This document shows positions 34,601 to 43,192 of a stretch of 64,000 nt of DNA, in pieces. The notes beneath the pieces are model-generated. The model did not search any database. It had not been told where the DNA came from and saw nothing but the letters and a program-made list of their open reading frames with translations. Numbering within the stretch: position 1 is the first letter of the stretch; every line of letters starts with the position of its first letter. The translations under genes were made by a program, and so were the position numbers. The DNA comes from Oegoconia quadripuncta (Eukaryota > Arthropoda > Insecta > Lepidoptera > Autostichidae): positions 21,697,771 to 21,761,770 of the forward strand of contig OX438743.1 in assembly GCA_949316235.1 (NCBI GenBank), read 5' to 3'.

Positions 34601-37600
34601 GTATCGATTCTAGCGTGCATCCTATGAATTTAAATAGATTTTTATACTTTTCAGGGCTTAATGGGTTGGCACATGGTGAAATCTGGTCTCGAAGATCGTT
34701 TCCAAGGCCCGTCGGATGTCCCCCGCGTGTCGCAGTACCGGTTGGCCGCCCACCTCGGCCTGGCCTTCGTGCTGTACGCGGGGCTGGTGGCCGGAGCCCT
34801 GCGGGTGCTGCGGCCCTTCCCTCTTCCCCTGCACGCCACGTACCAGAGGGTCAGGGAGCTGAAGGGGGTCACCGCCCTCGCTCATGCGGTCAAGGCCATG
34901 ACGTTTTGCACCGCTGTCTCGGGTGAGTAGTAATGAAAGATGAGAAATAATTTTTTTTTTTTATGCATAACGGGTTGGTACTTGACCTCAATCACACCTG
35001 ATGTTAAGTGAAGATGAGGTCGAAGATGGAAGCGTACTGACCCGGAAACCCCAACACATTTGGGGACTGGCTATCTTATCTCTGACAACCGGAACACGAC
35101 AATGCTACTAACATTGCTGCTTGGCGGCAGATTTAGATAAGATGGTGGTAGCTAGCCAGGCGGACATTTAAAATGCCCTACCACCAACCAAACCGAGTAC
35201 TTAAACATGTACCCCGCTGGGGATCGAACCCGCGACCTCCGAATCGTAAACCCAATGTTGTTTACATTGAGCCACGGAGGCGGTTAAATCAATCAATCAA
35301 ATACTCTTTATTGCACAATTAACAAAAGCTACATTAAACGACCGATTGGTGGGATAGTGACCCTCTCAGAAACCAAAAATTAATTGTGAAATAGCCTGGT
35401 ATGCGAACGAGCTGGTTAAGTTCGGGGATGATTATCATCTAAATAGTCTAATATTCCATAATATGCTTTCTTAATAAGTTTGTTTTAATAGTATCTTTAA
35501 ATTTATTGAAATGAAGATTTTGTATATCAACAGGAACCTTATAGAAAAAGCGTACACCACATCCCTTTGAATGAATCATCGACGCGGAGGCGACTTGTGT
35601 GACCTGCAAGTTTATCTGTACTAACAATTAGGGCTTGTAATATTCGCCCAATTTTACTATTCGAATATTTTCTATCTAAAAAACAAAATAAGTAAATATA
35701 GCACATAATTCGTAGATTTTATAAAGTTCGCAGACATCAAAGTAACATCGACTGATTTGTAAAGAAAAAACTAGGTTTTTCTAAAATGATTTTAAGCTTT
35801 AATAAATAATCAGACTATTTTTGACCAGGAAAACACATAATATTTTAGTAACACAACATAATGTAAGTTGCCAGTAGCGAGAATTTAATTTGGCGTTATT
35901 TTGTTCAATTCACGGTTATATTTATTTTATTATTAAAGGTTAGTTAATATTCGAAAAGTTCGAAAAATTCGAATACTACTCTAAGTAATATTCGAATAAT
36001 ACGAATATTCGAATACCAAGCCCTAACTAACAATACACCAATCGTCGACAGGCGCCTTCGTGGCCGGCCTCGACGCCGGTCTAGTCTACAACTCGTTCCC
36101 GAAGATGGGCGACAACTGGATCCCGGACGACATCTTCGCCCTCCGGCCGGCGATAAAGAACTTCACGGAGAACCCGGTGACTGTTCAGTTCGATCACCGC
36201 GTGCTGGGCGCGGCCACGCTGGGCGCGGCCACGGCGCTGTGGCTGCGGGCCCGGCGCCGCCCCCTGGCCCCGCCCGCGCGCCGCCTGGCCCACGCCGTGG
36301 CCGCCGTGGCCTGGCTCCAGGTGGGTGACACTACCCTCTAATTCAAATTCTACATATTTATTTTCATTCAAGCATAACGATCTTGTCCACAATTTTTTTT
36401 TTTTTTTCGGACCCTCGCACCGATCGTCTAATCCCAAACTAAGCAAGTACTAAGAGCGTACGCTCAGCTGTTGTAGGTAGATGTAGGTAATGGGCGCCGT
36501 AGAGAGAGGATGAGGTTCAGGGTCGTAGGTTTCAGGCCCCTACCAGGACTACAGCCACAGATTACTAATAAGTTACTAAAGTAACTACAGCCACTGATGA
36601 ACGGTAAAGAAGGTGAAGGACAGGAAGAAGGTATATCCACTTGTAAAACTTATAAATGATGTAATAATAATTTAAAGAAAGAAATAAAAGGAAAAGACAA
36701 GAATAGTTTTGTTCGCAAGCTGCGTCAAGACTGCCTAGTTTTTGAAAATAATTTAGGATTCAGAATTTTGAATAATGTTCCAAAAAAGAAAACGCCAAAG
36801 AGATTACCGAAAAGAAGACAGAATTTAGCAGAGGTTGTACACCTCGTTACAAGCTTGTGCTATGGATACTAGATAACGGATAAACATACGTAAATATTTA
36901 TATAAACATCCATGACTCGAGAATAAATGTTCGTATTCATCACACAAACATTTACCTACCCCTCGCGGGATTCGAACCCGCAACCGTTGGTTTCGCTGAC
37001 GGGGTCACTATCCACTACACCAACCGGTCGTCGTGTGAGAGTATCCTGTTAAACTTCTTAAAACCTCAAAGACCACAACATAGCCCATAGACTCCTAACA
37101 GTGGTGCCCTCCATACAAGCATGGTTAGAACCCCCCGGTCGGTGCCCACTTCTGGATTTGACGACTTCTGGATTTGGCCACTTCTGGATATGGCCACTTT
37201 TGGACATGGCCACTTCTGGATATGGCTACTTCTACATAGGGCCACTTCTGGATTTGACCACTTCTAGATTAGACCACTTCTGGATTTGGCCACTTCTGGA
37301 TTTAACCGCCTTCAGGATTTGACCACTTCTGGATATGGCCACTTCAGGACTTCAAAACACAGCAATAAATGGTCAGATCTTTCAGATTTTTTTTTAATAA
37401 CTGAGTTAGAACATGAAGATGTAAAAAATGGTCGGCTGAAAGATTTGTAAGTGAATCTTGTACTTAAAGAGAGAAAACAAAAAGTAACTTCAAAAAGAGG
37501 AAACAATTTAAGAAATGACAGATAAGAAACATTCACCAATAACTAATAATTCTTGCATTTTGTATTTTTTTTTAATGCACAAAGGGTTGTTACTTGACCT

Positions 37601-38652
37601 CAATCACACCTGATGTTAAGTGAAGATAAGGTCGAAGGTTTCATCTCAATAACTTTATTGTACACAAAACTGTCACAGAAATATGCGTTGTATATAAATA
37701 ATAATAATAAATATTTCGGACACTTACACCAATCATCTAGTCCCAAACTAAGCAAGCTTGTACTATGGATACTAGATAACGGGTAAACATACATAAATAT
37801 TTATATAAACATCCTTGACTCAGGAATAAATGTTCATATTCATCACACAAACATTTACCCGTCGCGGGATTCGAACCCGCAACCGTTGGTTTCGCTGACA
37901 GGGTCACTGTCCACTACACCAATCGGTCGTCGTAATGTATAAAATGTATAAAGGCGAGCTTAACTCCAAGAGTTTTCTACCAGCACCACCCTTTCATCTT
38001 AATATTAGGTGCTTACCCATAAAATTGGCGGTTTGTATGAAGAATTTCATTAACACTGTTTTCTCCATACAAACATTTATGTTTTTTTTTTGGGAACGGT
38101 AAATCCAAATTTAGCTAAACTTTGTGTGTATTATCGGATAACATTAAGTTAAGTATAGGCACCGTTAATTTTTAAAAGTAACCGCTTTATAAAAGTTTCG
38201 GCGAATCTAAGAAATGATTATGGGAAGCACATGAAAAGAACTCTGTTCAAATTTTTTTTATTATGTGATTTAGCCTAGAAATTAAAAAAATATTTCATGT
38301 GAAACCTTGAAATAATATTCCATTTTCCAAATAAAAAACAAATTTGTATATAGCTTTGAAAATCGCAGGCATTGGTACATATGATTAACGAAGAAAAAAA
38401 ACTCCAATTTCATAGGTAAAGACCCAATATTGGTTGATTTTGTAATCAAGCATTGAACAACTCTTAGGCATTTTCCATTTCAGATGTATAATCATTCTAA
38501 TTTGCCGGCAGGTGGGGCTAGGCATCATGACCCTCCTGCACTACGTCCCGACGCCGCTGGCCGCGACCCACCAGTCCGGCTCCCTCATGCTGCTCACACT
38601 CGCCATATGGCTCACGCACGAGATCAAACTCCTCAAGTACATACCCAAGTAA
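22445..38652 (+). CDS. COX15: COX15, heme A synthase, complete in seven exons
   Basis: Exons 22445-22615, 25223-25361, 29907-30039, 32694-32880, 34655-34922, 36052-36320 and 38512-38652 join in frame to 435 residues, normal for COX15. The enzyme sits in the inner mitochondrial membrane and oxidises the C8 methyl of heme O to make heme A for cytochrome c oxidase. The first about 70 residues are Arg/Ser-rich with few acids, as in a mitochondrial presequence. Then come [36 protein letters not shown], and two homologous membrane halves. The four heme-ligand histidines are present: H168 (EFAHR), H243 (LAAHL), H348 (FDHR) and H409 (ATHQSG). All splice sites are GT-AG. The gene spans 16.2 kb because six introns (1.1-4.5 kb) are packed with transposons. 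Exons 4-7 are strikingly GC-rich against AT-rich introns. No damage is seen, so it should be functional. ATG 22445 is the first in-frame ATG. Confidence 0.97.
22757..23762. mobile_element. LTR-like element with 170-bp direct terminal repeats
   Basis: 22757-22926 and 23593-23762 are direct repeats, each exactly 170 bp with about two differences, and each begins and ends in TTAA. The 666 bp between them carries no protein. A run of about 35 almost pure purines (ending ggacagagagg) lies directly before the second repeat, like a polypurine tract. Flanks are TGAAAGC (left) and TGAAACC (right). The ends are not TG...CA and no clear primer-binding site follows the left repeat, so a TRIM-type LTR element is possible but unproven. 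It lies in COX15 intron 1. Confidence 0.6.
22944..23003. repeat. Perfect 14-bp palindrome, two copies 46 bp apart
   Basis: ACACCGATCGGTGT occurs at 22944-22957 and 22990-23003, both in the context gcgaacaccgatcggtgtc, just inside the left terminal repeat of the LTR-like element. Confidence 0.85.
24396..24676 (-). pseudogene. LINE fragment with C-terminal zinc knuckle (minus)
   Basis: The minus strand reads [20 protein letters not shown], then [17 protein letters not shown]. The Cys/His spacing fits the knuckle at the end of ORF2 in several LINE clades. A more decayed relative is at 12897-13115. Confidence 0.65.
24831..25097 (-). mobile_element. SINE family 1, tail-truncated (minus)
   Basis: Starts at cctgatgttaagtgatgatg and runs to the head end cagccacggaggcggt. 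It is more diverged than other copies and ends about 125 bp before COX15 exon 2. Confidence 0.85.
25223..25361 (+). CDS. COX15: COX15 exon 2, residues 58-104, first membrane helix
   Basis: Acceptor tttcag at 25217-25222, donor gtatgg. Encodes the end of the presequence, [15 protein letters not shown] and the first transmembrane helix ending FTAVILG. Confidence 0.93.
25634..25886. mobile_element. MITE, about 60-95-bp inverted repeats, CTGT flanks
   Basis: The ends TGTAGCATTAGTTTTCG and CGCAAACTAATGCTACA lead into matching inner arms (ctctgcgctaaaaa, gcacgtacgcac). CTGT flanks both sides (25630-25633, 25887-25890) as a possible target duplication. In COX15 intron 2. Confidence 0.8.
26478..26560 (+). 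mobile_element. LINE 3' UTR tail
   Basis: Reads aagagatctctttagagata, then cgcctttgtacatattttct and gtgcaataatgaatat. The same block ends the complete LINE (57242-57355), so this is a heavily 5'-truncated relative. Another is at 29270-29350. Confidence 0.7.
27148..27719. mobile_element. Nonautonomous DNA element, 572 bp, copy 1 of 2
   Basis: Bounded by short inverted ends ATGTCGGAGA and TCTCCGACAT. The interior matches 28121-28675 throughout (for example gcacgcccctcgtgccatac). No transposase. In COX15 intron 2. Confidence 0.75.
27838..27884. repeat. Perfect hairpin, 21-bp arms, 5-nt loop
   Basis: 27838-27858 and 27864-27884 are exact reverse complements around aataa (arm begins aggttatgtggtatataaat). 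It lies between the two copies of the DNA element above. Confidence 0.9.
28121..28675. mobile_element. Nonautonomous DNA element, 555 bp, copy 2 of 2
   Basis: Ends ATGTCGCAGAT and ATCTGCGACAT are a perfect inverted pair. Same orientation as copy 1, about 1 kb away, differing by substitutions and small indels. Confidence 0.78.
29106..29180 (-). mobile_element. SINE family 2 head fragment (minus)
   Basis: In reverse it gives the tRNA-like core with ggttcgaattccgctaggg. Only the head is present. Confidence 0.65.
29270..29560. repeat. LINE tail plus a dispersed repeat ending gcgggcggaaagctagt
   Basis: 29270-29350 is a LINE 3' UTR tail. 29343-29560 is a widespread lepidopteran repeat (aactgattaaggaatttggt ... 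ctatcccgataaatta ... gaagccgcgggcggaaagct). An inverse piece of its end is at 29042-29070 (actagctttccgtccgcggc), so two pieces face each other. Confidence 0.55.
29731..29876. mobile_element. MITE, about 146 bp, ends 30 bp before COX15 exon 3
   Basis: TCTTATTCATAAAAA and its inverse (TTTTTATGAATAAGA) form the ends; the arms continue through acaaacgc and agttaaagtatgttt. Its right end is 30 bp from the intron 2 acceptor, where a branch point would normally sit. Confidence 0.78.
29907..30039 (+). CDS. COX15: COX15 exon 3, residues 104-148, [12 protein letters not shown] motif
   Basis: Acceptor gcccag, donor gtatgt. Encodes [16 protein letters not shown] and [20 protein letters not shown], the intermembrane/matrix loop that is highly conserved in the family. 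A MITE ends about 30 bp before this acceptor. Confidence 0.93.
30440..30640 (+). mobile_element. Possible Harbinger-type transposon fragment
   Basis: An ATG at 30581 reads [16 protein letters not shown], like the N-terminus of PIF/Harbinger transposases. It is preceded by gctcgttcccacttgtcggg, a terminal-repeat-like phrase. Only the first 16 residues fit; weak call. Confidence 0.3.
30677..30946 (-). mobile_element. SINE family 1, partial (minus)
   Basis: From cttgaccttaatcacacctg to the head end gagccacggaggcggt. It has a deletion in the body (gatgacccggaagcccc). In COX15 intron 3. Confidence 0.87.
31213..31799 (+). mobile_element. Nonautonomous hAT-like element with transposase remnant
   Basis: Ends CAGGGGCGTAG and CTACGCCTCTG are hAT-like inverted repeats. 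The 8-bp flanks (gaaactat, aaactaat) match only imperfectly. The open frame ending at 31644 closes with [20 protein letters not shown], similar to the C-terminus of ZMYM-type hAT transposases. In COX15 intron 3. Confidence 0.65.
32051..32308 (+). mobile_element. SINE family 2, copy (plus)
   Basis: The tRNA-like head (gacctgttt-gtgtag-tggttag, then ggttcgggttcgaattccgc) is followed by a 3' body ending ctagatggcgccgtgtgt. The head is degenerate; relatives are at 34054 and 51064. Confidence 0.82.
32396..32440. repeat. AT/AC microsatellite
   Basis: Alternating tatata then acacac runs (cacacacacacaaacacaag), in COX15 intron 3. Confidence 0.85.
32694..32880 (+). CDS. COX15: COX15 exon 4, residues 148-210, His ligand H168
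   Basis: Acceptor ttccag, donor gtgggt. Encodes [20 protein letters not shown] and the second and third helices. A hAT-like element begins 24 bp past the donor. Confidence 0.93.
32904..33741. mobile_element. hAT-like element carrying a G-rich microsatellite
   Basis: The left end CAGTGGTGGGCAAAGT followed by aaggcccgcaggcc is the classic hAT (Charlie-like) start. The right end in reverse reads CAGTGATGGGCAAACTTT. The 8-bp flanks agree at 5 of 8. No transposase is visible. It starts 24 bp after the COX15 exon 4 donor. Confidence 0.7.
33205..33503 (+). repeat. GT/G-rich microsatellite, about 300 bp
   Basis: Runs of four or more G separated by TGT or ATGTG (gtgtgtgggggggtgtggg) through the whole stretch. 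Open frames on both strands (a Pro/His/Thr-rich one on the minus strand) are products of the repeat, not genes. Confidence 0.93.
34054..34325 (+). mobile_element. SINE family 2, best-preserved copy (plus)
   Basis: The head reads gacgacctgtttggtgtagt, then ggttgcgggttcgaatcccg, with A- and B-box matches. The body ends ctagatggcgctgtgt. In COX15 intron 4. Confidence 0.87.
34338..34500 (-). mobile_element. LINE 3' fragment (minus), diverged
   Basis: Shares aaaaaagcatgtatagccct and nearby phrases with the fragments at 35290-35620 and 38976-39466 (the minus-strand [13 protein letters not shown] region). Decayed. Confidence 0.55.
34655..34922 (+). CDS. COX15: COX15 exon 5, residues 211-300, His ligand H243
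   Basis: Acceptor tttcag, donor gtgagt. Encodes [31 protein letters not shown] and the following helix plus a loop rich in Arg. A SINE begins 29 bp past the donor. Confidence 0.94.
34951..35286 (-). mobile_element. SINE family 1, near full length (minus)
   Basis: T-run, ttatgcataacgggttggta, complete body, then head with B-box (gggatcgaacccgcgacctc) and ending gagccacggaggcggtta. It begins 29 bp after the COX15 exon 5 donor. Confidence 0.92.
35290..35620 (-). mobile_element. LINE 3' fragment (minus)
   Basis: atactctttattgcacaatt marks the 3' tail; inner sequence (aggaaccttatagaaaaagc) corresponds to the FYKVPVDI segment of the CR1/L2-like LINE at 38976. It abuts the SINE at 35286. Confidence 0.65.
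36052..36320 (+). CDS. COX15: COX15 exon 6, residues 300-389, His ligand H348
   Basis: Acceptor gacag, donor gtgggt. Encodes [34 protein letters not shown] and an Ala/Arg-rich helix pair. Very GC-rich. Confidence 0.94.
36390..37037 (-). mobile_element. SINE family 2 (minus) split by an about 400-bp insert
   Basis: The SINE tail is at 36390-36446 (cgtctaatcccaaactaagc) and the rest, including the tRNA-like head (gcgggattcgaacccgcaac, then actacaccaaccggtcgtcg), is at 36850-37037. The uninterrupted relative at 37700-37934 shows these halves are normally contiguous. The insert 36447-36849 is A-rich with a Lys/Arg-rich readable stretch ([19 protein letters not shown]) not recognised. Confidence 0.6.
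37141..37350. repeat. Minisatellite, 16-18-bp unit ccacttctggatttgg
   Basis: About a dozen imperfect units of (g/a)ccacttctggatatgg in COX15 intron 6. The open frame across it ([19 protein letters not shown]) is a by-product. Confidence 0.92.
37565..37640 (-). mobile_element. SINE family 1 tail fragment (minus)
   Basis: T-run and gggttgttacttgacctcaa ... gaagataaggtcgaagg; stops after 76 bp, interrupted by other repeat sequence. Confidence 0.8.
37700..37934 (-). mobile_element. SINE family 2, long copy (minus)
   Basis: From acaccaatcatctagtccca through ggtaaacatacataaatatt to the head gcgggattcgaacccgcaac and accaatcggtcgtcg. Reference for the split copy just upstream. Confidence 0.85.
38013..38420. 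mobile_element. MITE with TACCTATGAAATTGG-type ends, copy 1
   Basis: The left end acccataaaattggcggttt and right end ctccaatttcataggta are inverted. The interior is nearly identical to 58911-59321 (for example attatcggataacattaagt). It ends about 90 bp before COX15 exon 7. A fragment of its end lies at 6575-6612, 57 bp before a takeout exon. Confidence 0.82.
38512..38652 (+). CDS. COX15: COX15 exon 7, residues 390-435, His ligand H409 and stop
   Basis: Acceptor cggcag. Encodes [20 protein letters not shown], then [20 protein letters not shown] and ends in KYIPK with TAA at 38650. A poly(A) signal candidate AATAAA is at 38832-38837. Confidence 0.93.
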   Translation: MGLGIMTLLHYVPTPLAATHQSGSLMLLTLAIWLTHEIKLLKYIPK

Positions 38653-38831
38653 TATACCCTGGGTTTTATGGAGTTGGGCGCTCCTTCGGCCTTCATCTTC
38701 ACTTAACATCAAGGGGTCTACTCGGCCGTAACTTCGGACTTTTTCTTTTGCTAAGAATCCTTTATTTGCATAACTTCAAACGTTCCTTGCTTCCACGTAC
38801 TAACTTGTGATGTCCAACTATATACAACAAT

Positions 38832-38837
38832 AATAAA
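38832..38837 (+). terminator. Poly(A) signal candidate for COX15
   Basis: AATAAA about 180 bp after the COX15 stop, just before the minus-strand LINE fragment at 38976. Confidence 0.45.
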
Positions 38838-38975
38838 ATAATGACGATTGGTTTATAATTGACACAGCAAACTGCAAAAGAAAAAGTCCGAAGTTGCGGC
38901 CGTCTGAAGCTATTTTCGTTAGAGATGTAGACCCCAGCCCCCGCAGTCTCGACATAGGTAGCCAAAGTTTATGTC

Positions 38976-39466
38976 AAAGTCAAAAAATATTTATTTCGTA
39001 GGATAAAGATTATCACTTGAAAACGTCACATTTTTTATCTTAATATTAGAATTATTGACATTATTGCTCATTCGCAAAGCAGACTCCCCAGAGAAGAACG
39101 AGCAAGAAACTCAAGGGTTGCTCTTTTAAATAAGTTTGGGTTACAATAATATTATATTGTATAATTAGGCTGAATATCGCCGAGCGGTCTATGTCCATGC
39201 TTGCTTATCATCCAGATAGTCAGAAATTTTATGATAGCCTTTGGTAAATAATGTCTGTTTTATGATTGTTTTGAATTTATTTAAAGGTAAATTTTGAATG
39301 TCCACTGGAACCTTATTATAAAAGCGTATACATTGCCCCTTAAATGACTTAGTGACTTTGTGTAAACGGCTGGCATGAACAGCAAGTTTATTTTTATATC
39401 TGGTATTAAAATTATGTATATTACAATTTTTCTTAAACGATTCTCTATTTTTTCTTCCATACATGG
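38976..39466 (-). pseudogene. LINE 3' fragment (minus), copy 2, CR1/L2-like
   Basis: The minus-strand frame 39464-39189 reads NIHNFNTRYKNKLAVHASRL, then [26 protein letters not shown] and FYN.(L/V)P are hallmarks of the ORF2 end in CR1/L2-type LINEs. The 3' tail (tatttatttcgtaggataaa) is at 38980-39005. Confidence 0.8.
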
Positions 39467-39479
39467 CGATCGCTATACC

Positions 39480-39656
39480 ACCGATTTCGGTCGTTAAGTC
39501 CTAACAATGTTATTTTAATTGGAGAATTAGAGTCTTTATTATCAAAATATCGGTTTCCATTGAAACTACGATTCAGGCTTCCAACAAAAACCGATATGAT
39601 TATGAACACTATAACATTTAGAATAACATTGTTAGGACTTAACGACCGAAATCGGT
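39480..39656. mobile_element. MITE, 35-bp perfect inverted repeats
   Basis: 39480-39514 and 39622-39656 are exact reverse complements (outer end ACCGATTTCGGTCGTTAAG). 177 bp, no coding. It sits right against the end of the LINE fragment. Confidence 0.9.
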
Positions 39657-40115
39657 TGCTATCTATATCGAGACTGCGGGCCCTGGTGAGGTTGAGCTTA
39701 AACGCTACCCGTGGTATATAAAATATAAGTATAAATAAAACACGGCTAGTTACAGGACTAAGTTCACAACGGCTTGGTGTGACAGATGGTAACGCTTATG
39801 TATAGACTGAAATGACTTAAGAGGGTTCATACCACACGGCATTCCATACTTACAAATCCAAATTTTCCGAAATAAATAGACCGATGCGTAGATCTGCGGT
39901 TGTCTGGAAGAGATCGCTTTTAGTGATAAGACCGCCTAATTGTGTTCTATTGTTATCATCAAAAATTATTGTAAATTATTTTGCGCAATAAAGAGTATTT
40001 GTATTGTATTGTATTGAGAATAGAAAGAGATGCCGCTATACAAGTTACATAAAGCTGTCCCTTTTTAACTGTCATCAAGCGGAGACCTCTGCTTGAGTAA
40101 CATAACGGGCCTAAG
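39657..40115. other. No gene seen; LINE tail at 39895-40015
   Basis: 39832-39890 repeats part of the 10927-11350 MITE. 39895-40015 is a LINE 3' tail ending in repeated tattgtattgtattg. Confidence 0.55.
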
Positions 40116-40409
40116 GCCCGTATTAATAAACCATTCTCAAGATTGAGGACAGTCTTGTGACCGGTCTCAAGTAAACGTGTTGATTTATAAACCTAACTTG
40201 AGACCTGAAAAGCACGTGCATACTCAAGCAGTACTCACTTGAGAGGTGCGCGTATTAATAAACGAAACTCAAGACTATCATTCATTCGCCGCTGAGGCGA
40301 ATACTTGAGAAGTGATCTCAGTTGAATAGACCTCAAGATTGGTTTATAAATTAGCACGGAGCTTGAGATAGCGTCAAGACTTCTATTGAGATTGATTTAT
40401 TAATACGGC
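40116..40409. mobile_element. Palindromic MITE, 294 bp, CCTAAG flanks
   Basis: Ends GCCCGTATTAATAAACC and its inverse GGTTTATTAATACGGGC (here tttattaatacggc). CCTAAG flanks both sides. The same gtattaataaa motif also occurs in its centre. Truncated inverse relative at 47737-47965; a third copy is split around the LINE (52745 and 57398). Confidence 0.85.
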
Positions 40410-40819
40410 CCTAAGTGTCGCAGTAGCGAAAGGGAAACGACTCAGCTTTATGCTGAACTTAGAGCTCAGCGCTGGTTTATTGTCGCACCCAAATATATGT
40501 CCATGTGTAACGTGTACTTAGGTTTTACGCTAATACCGAATGACATCCGTTTACAAGGGTTTTTTTTTTATTGTTCAGCTGTATGACACTCGTCACAAGT
40601 GTAAATATGACTTCACATATTCAGGATAGTAATTTAGTCAATGTAAATAGATTAAATATTGCATTTCTTAGAATAGAATTATAAGTATTATGTTTGTTAA
40701 GAATTGAAATACAATTTGTTATATACAAAGTGATTTTATTTCAAAACAAACCACTCTAATATTGGTGTCGATTTTGGGGCTCGTTTTTCGCGCACTCAAG
40801 ATTATTTCAGTTTGATATA

Positions 40820-41684
40820 CAGGGCGTCCCAAAGTTATGGGACATGAAGGGGAAGTACCTTAAATATCGTAGATAGTGAATTTTGCTCAAAGAAGACTTT
40901 ATGTTATTTTTAAAAGTTAGTAATTCTGCATTCATAGATTTTCTAAAAATTATTTGCTTCGGCTGGGAATCGAACCGACTCAAATGTGAAAAAAAAAACA
41001 CCCTACTTTTATGATGCCAATCGAAAGAATAGCTAAAAAATAATAACTCTGCCTAAGTAACATAGTATTTTAAAAGAAAGGAACAACGTGAAATTAATAA
41101 TTTTAATCAAATAAAAAACATACATGAAACTGCCGTAGTCAATTAAGTAGGTATTTTTTTGTAAATTAATTAATTAAATGCTCAAAATGTGATCCCTCTT
41201 GTCTTACGCAAATCGCCAATCTTTTAATGAGCCCGCTGCCTGTTGATTTTCTAATCATTTTATGGTGAACACTCGATGTGATATGGCACAATTCTGTTTG
41301 CAACTCGCCTACGTTCTCGTATCGCTTTTTGTATAGCATATCTTTCACGTATCCCCAAAAGAAGAAATCACTTTAGCAATAAATAACTTTCTTGAAATTT
41401 GACTCAATCATTTTATGTTGTTCCTTTCTTTTAAAATACTATGTTACTTAGGCAGAGTTATTATTTTTTAGCTATTCTTTCGATTGGCATCATAAAAGTA
41501 GGGTGTTTTTTTTTTCACATTTAAGTCGGTTCGATTCCCAGCCGAAGCAAGTAATTTTTAGAAAATCTATGAATGCAGAATTACTAACTTTTAAAAATAA
41601 CATAAAGTCTTCTTTGAGCAAAATTCACTATCTACAATATTTAAGGTACTTCCCCTTCATGTCCCATAACTTTGGGACGCCCTG
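40820..41684. mobile_element. Mariner-type deletion derivative, 268-bp inverted repeats
   Basis: 40820-41087 and 41417-41684 are near-perfect inverted repeats with outer end CAGGGCGTCCCAAAGTTATG. TATA flanks both sides (40816-40819, 41685-41688), consistent with TA-target Tc1/mariner transposition. The middle encodes on the minus strand DFFFWGYVKDMLYKKRYENV ... EGSHFEHLIN, the C-terminal end of an IS630/Tc1/mariner-superfamily transposase. The catalytic domain up to the last acidic residue is missing, so it is nonautonomous. Confidence 0.88.
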
Positions 41685-42852
41685 TATATTAATATTGATA
41701 TATATTAATAATATAATTGTCTACACTGTCTGTAATAGTTGTATTATTATTGAATTTGTGTAATTGTAGGGTATTGCTACATTGCCATCATCTGTCATTT
41801 ATACTCATCCACACTCAATCTTCTTGTCGTCCATAGAGCAAACAAATCAAATAAGTGCAGATTTTAAAATGGATAAGCGGGATTTTGTAGTGAAATGTAT
41901 TAAAATACCTAAATAATAATATTGATGTGCACAGGTAGCTACTTGTTACGTACAATACCTACCACTTTCACGATTTTTTCTGTTTTCTGGGTGCCACTAG
42001 GTAATTGTAAGACTCAAAATAGTAATTAGTGGATAACGTTGCTGGTTGTATAATTGATGACTCGAACCCATTGTAATACTTAATTTAGTGAAACACATTG
42101 TACAGCTGTTTGTTGTCCCAAATAAAATAAAATAAATAAAATAAAATATTTGTTTTGTAGATTTTGTAGTATCTTTTCTTCTTGCATAGTTACAACTGGT
42201 TGCTCTAGAAATCTATGGGCCTATGTTCAGCAGTGAATATCCTGTGGTTAATATGATGATGATAGTATCAGTTTAAGGCCAGTGGTCATGATCTGAGAAC
42301 TAATTGAAAAGAGATGGATAAATTCATATTTTTGCGGTGAGACGGTGATGACATTCATGACACAGACTTAAAACTTAATCGATACTGGACACCATTGAAA
42401 TAATCGATTAAACCGTTTAGTGCCCGTGCTCCGATCGCCGAGTTCTACTGATCGATCCATGGGTAATTTTTTTTGCCTGTGGTTCTATCAATCCATCATT
42501 ATAAAAATATAAAATTGTATTGGTACTGGATCTACTGGAATAGTAGTACCAAGATAAATATTTTTACCCATGGTACTACTATTAACATTATTTAGAAAGA
42601 AAAAAATACTTAATTATATTCGGCTTTATAAAGGAAGAGGTTCTTAATCATCAAGAGTACCCTAAACCGACGAGCATGTATGAACAACCTTATGAGAGTG
42701 AGAGCAGCAGAAGAGGTGTGTCAGGATCGTAGCAAGTGGAAGTCTGTGGTCTCTACCTACCGCTACGGGAAACAGGCGTGACATTATGTATGTATGTAGG
42801 TTATCAATTATTTCGCGACTTCCAAAGGGCTGGTTGCATAATAGAACTATAT
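41685..42852. other. No host gene; LINE/SINE 3' end at 42205-42262
   Basis: 42205-42262 reads gcctatgttcagcagtgaat, then atatgatgatgata: a common 3' tail, opposite in strand to 12165-12245. The remainder is AT-rich. Confidence 0.5.
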
Positions 42853-43191
42853 TTAACCGCCTCAGTGGCTCAATGTGAACAATATTGGGTTTACGATTCG
42901 GAAGTCGCGGGTTCGATCCCCAGCGGTGTACATGTTTAAGTACTTGGTTTGGTTGGTGGTAGGGCATTTTAAAGGTCCGCCTGGCTAGCTACCACCATCT
43001 TATCTAAATCTGCCGCCAAGCAGCAATGTTAATAGCATTGTTGTGTTCCGGTTGTCAGAGATAAGATAGCCAGTCCCCCAAATGTGTTGGGGTTTCCGGG
43101 TCAGTACGCTTCCACCTTCGACCTCATTCTTCACTTAACATCAGGTGTGATTGAGGTCAAGTACGAATCCGCCGTGCATAAATAAAAAAAA
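42853..43191 (+). mobile_element. SINE family 1, near full length (plus)
   Basis: Head accgcctcagtggctcaatg, B-box ggttcgatccc, full body, A-rich tail. The tail runs straight into the 22-bp tandem repeat that follows. Confidence 0.9.
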
Positions 43192-43192
43192 T

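Noticed and set aside
37101..37322. 73-codon frame of repeating FWIWPLLDL
   Set aside because: Translation of the 16-18-bp minisatellite in COX15 intron 6.
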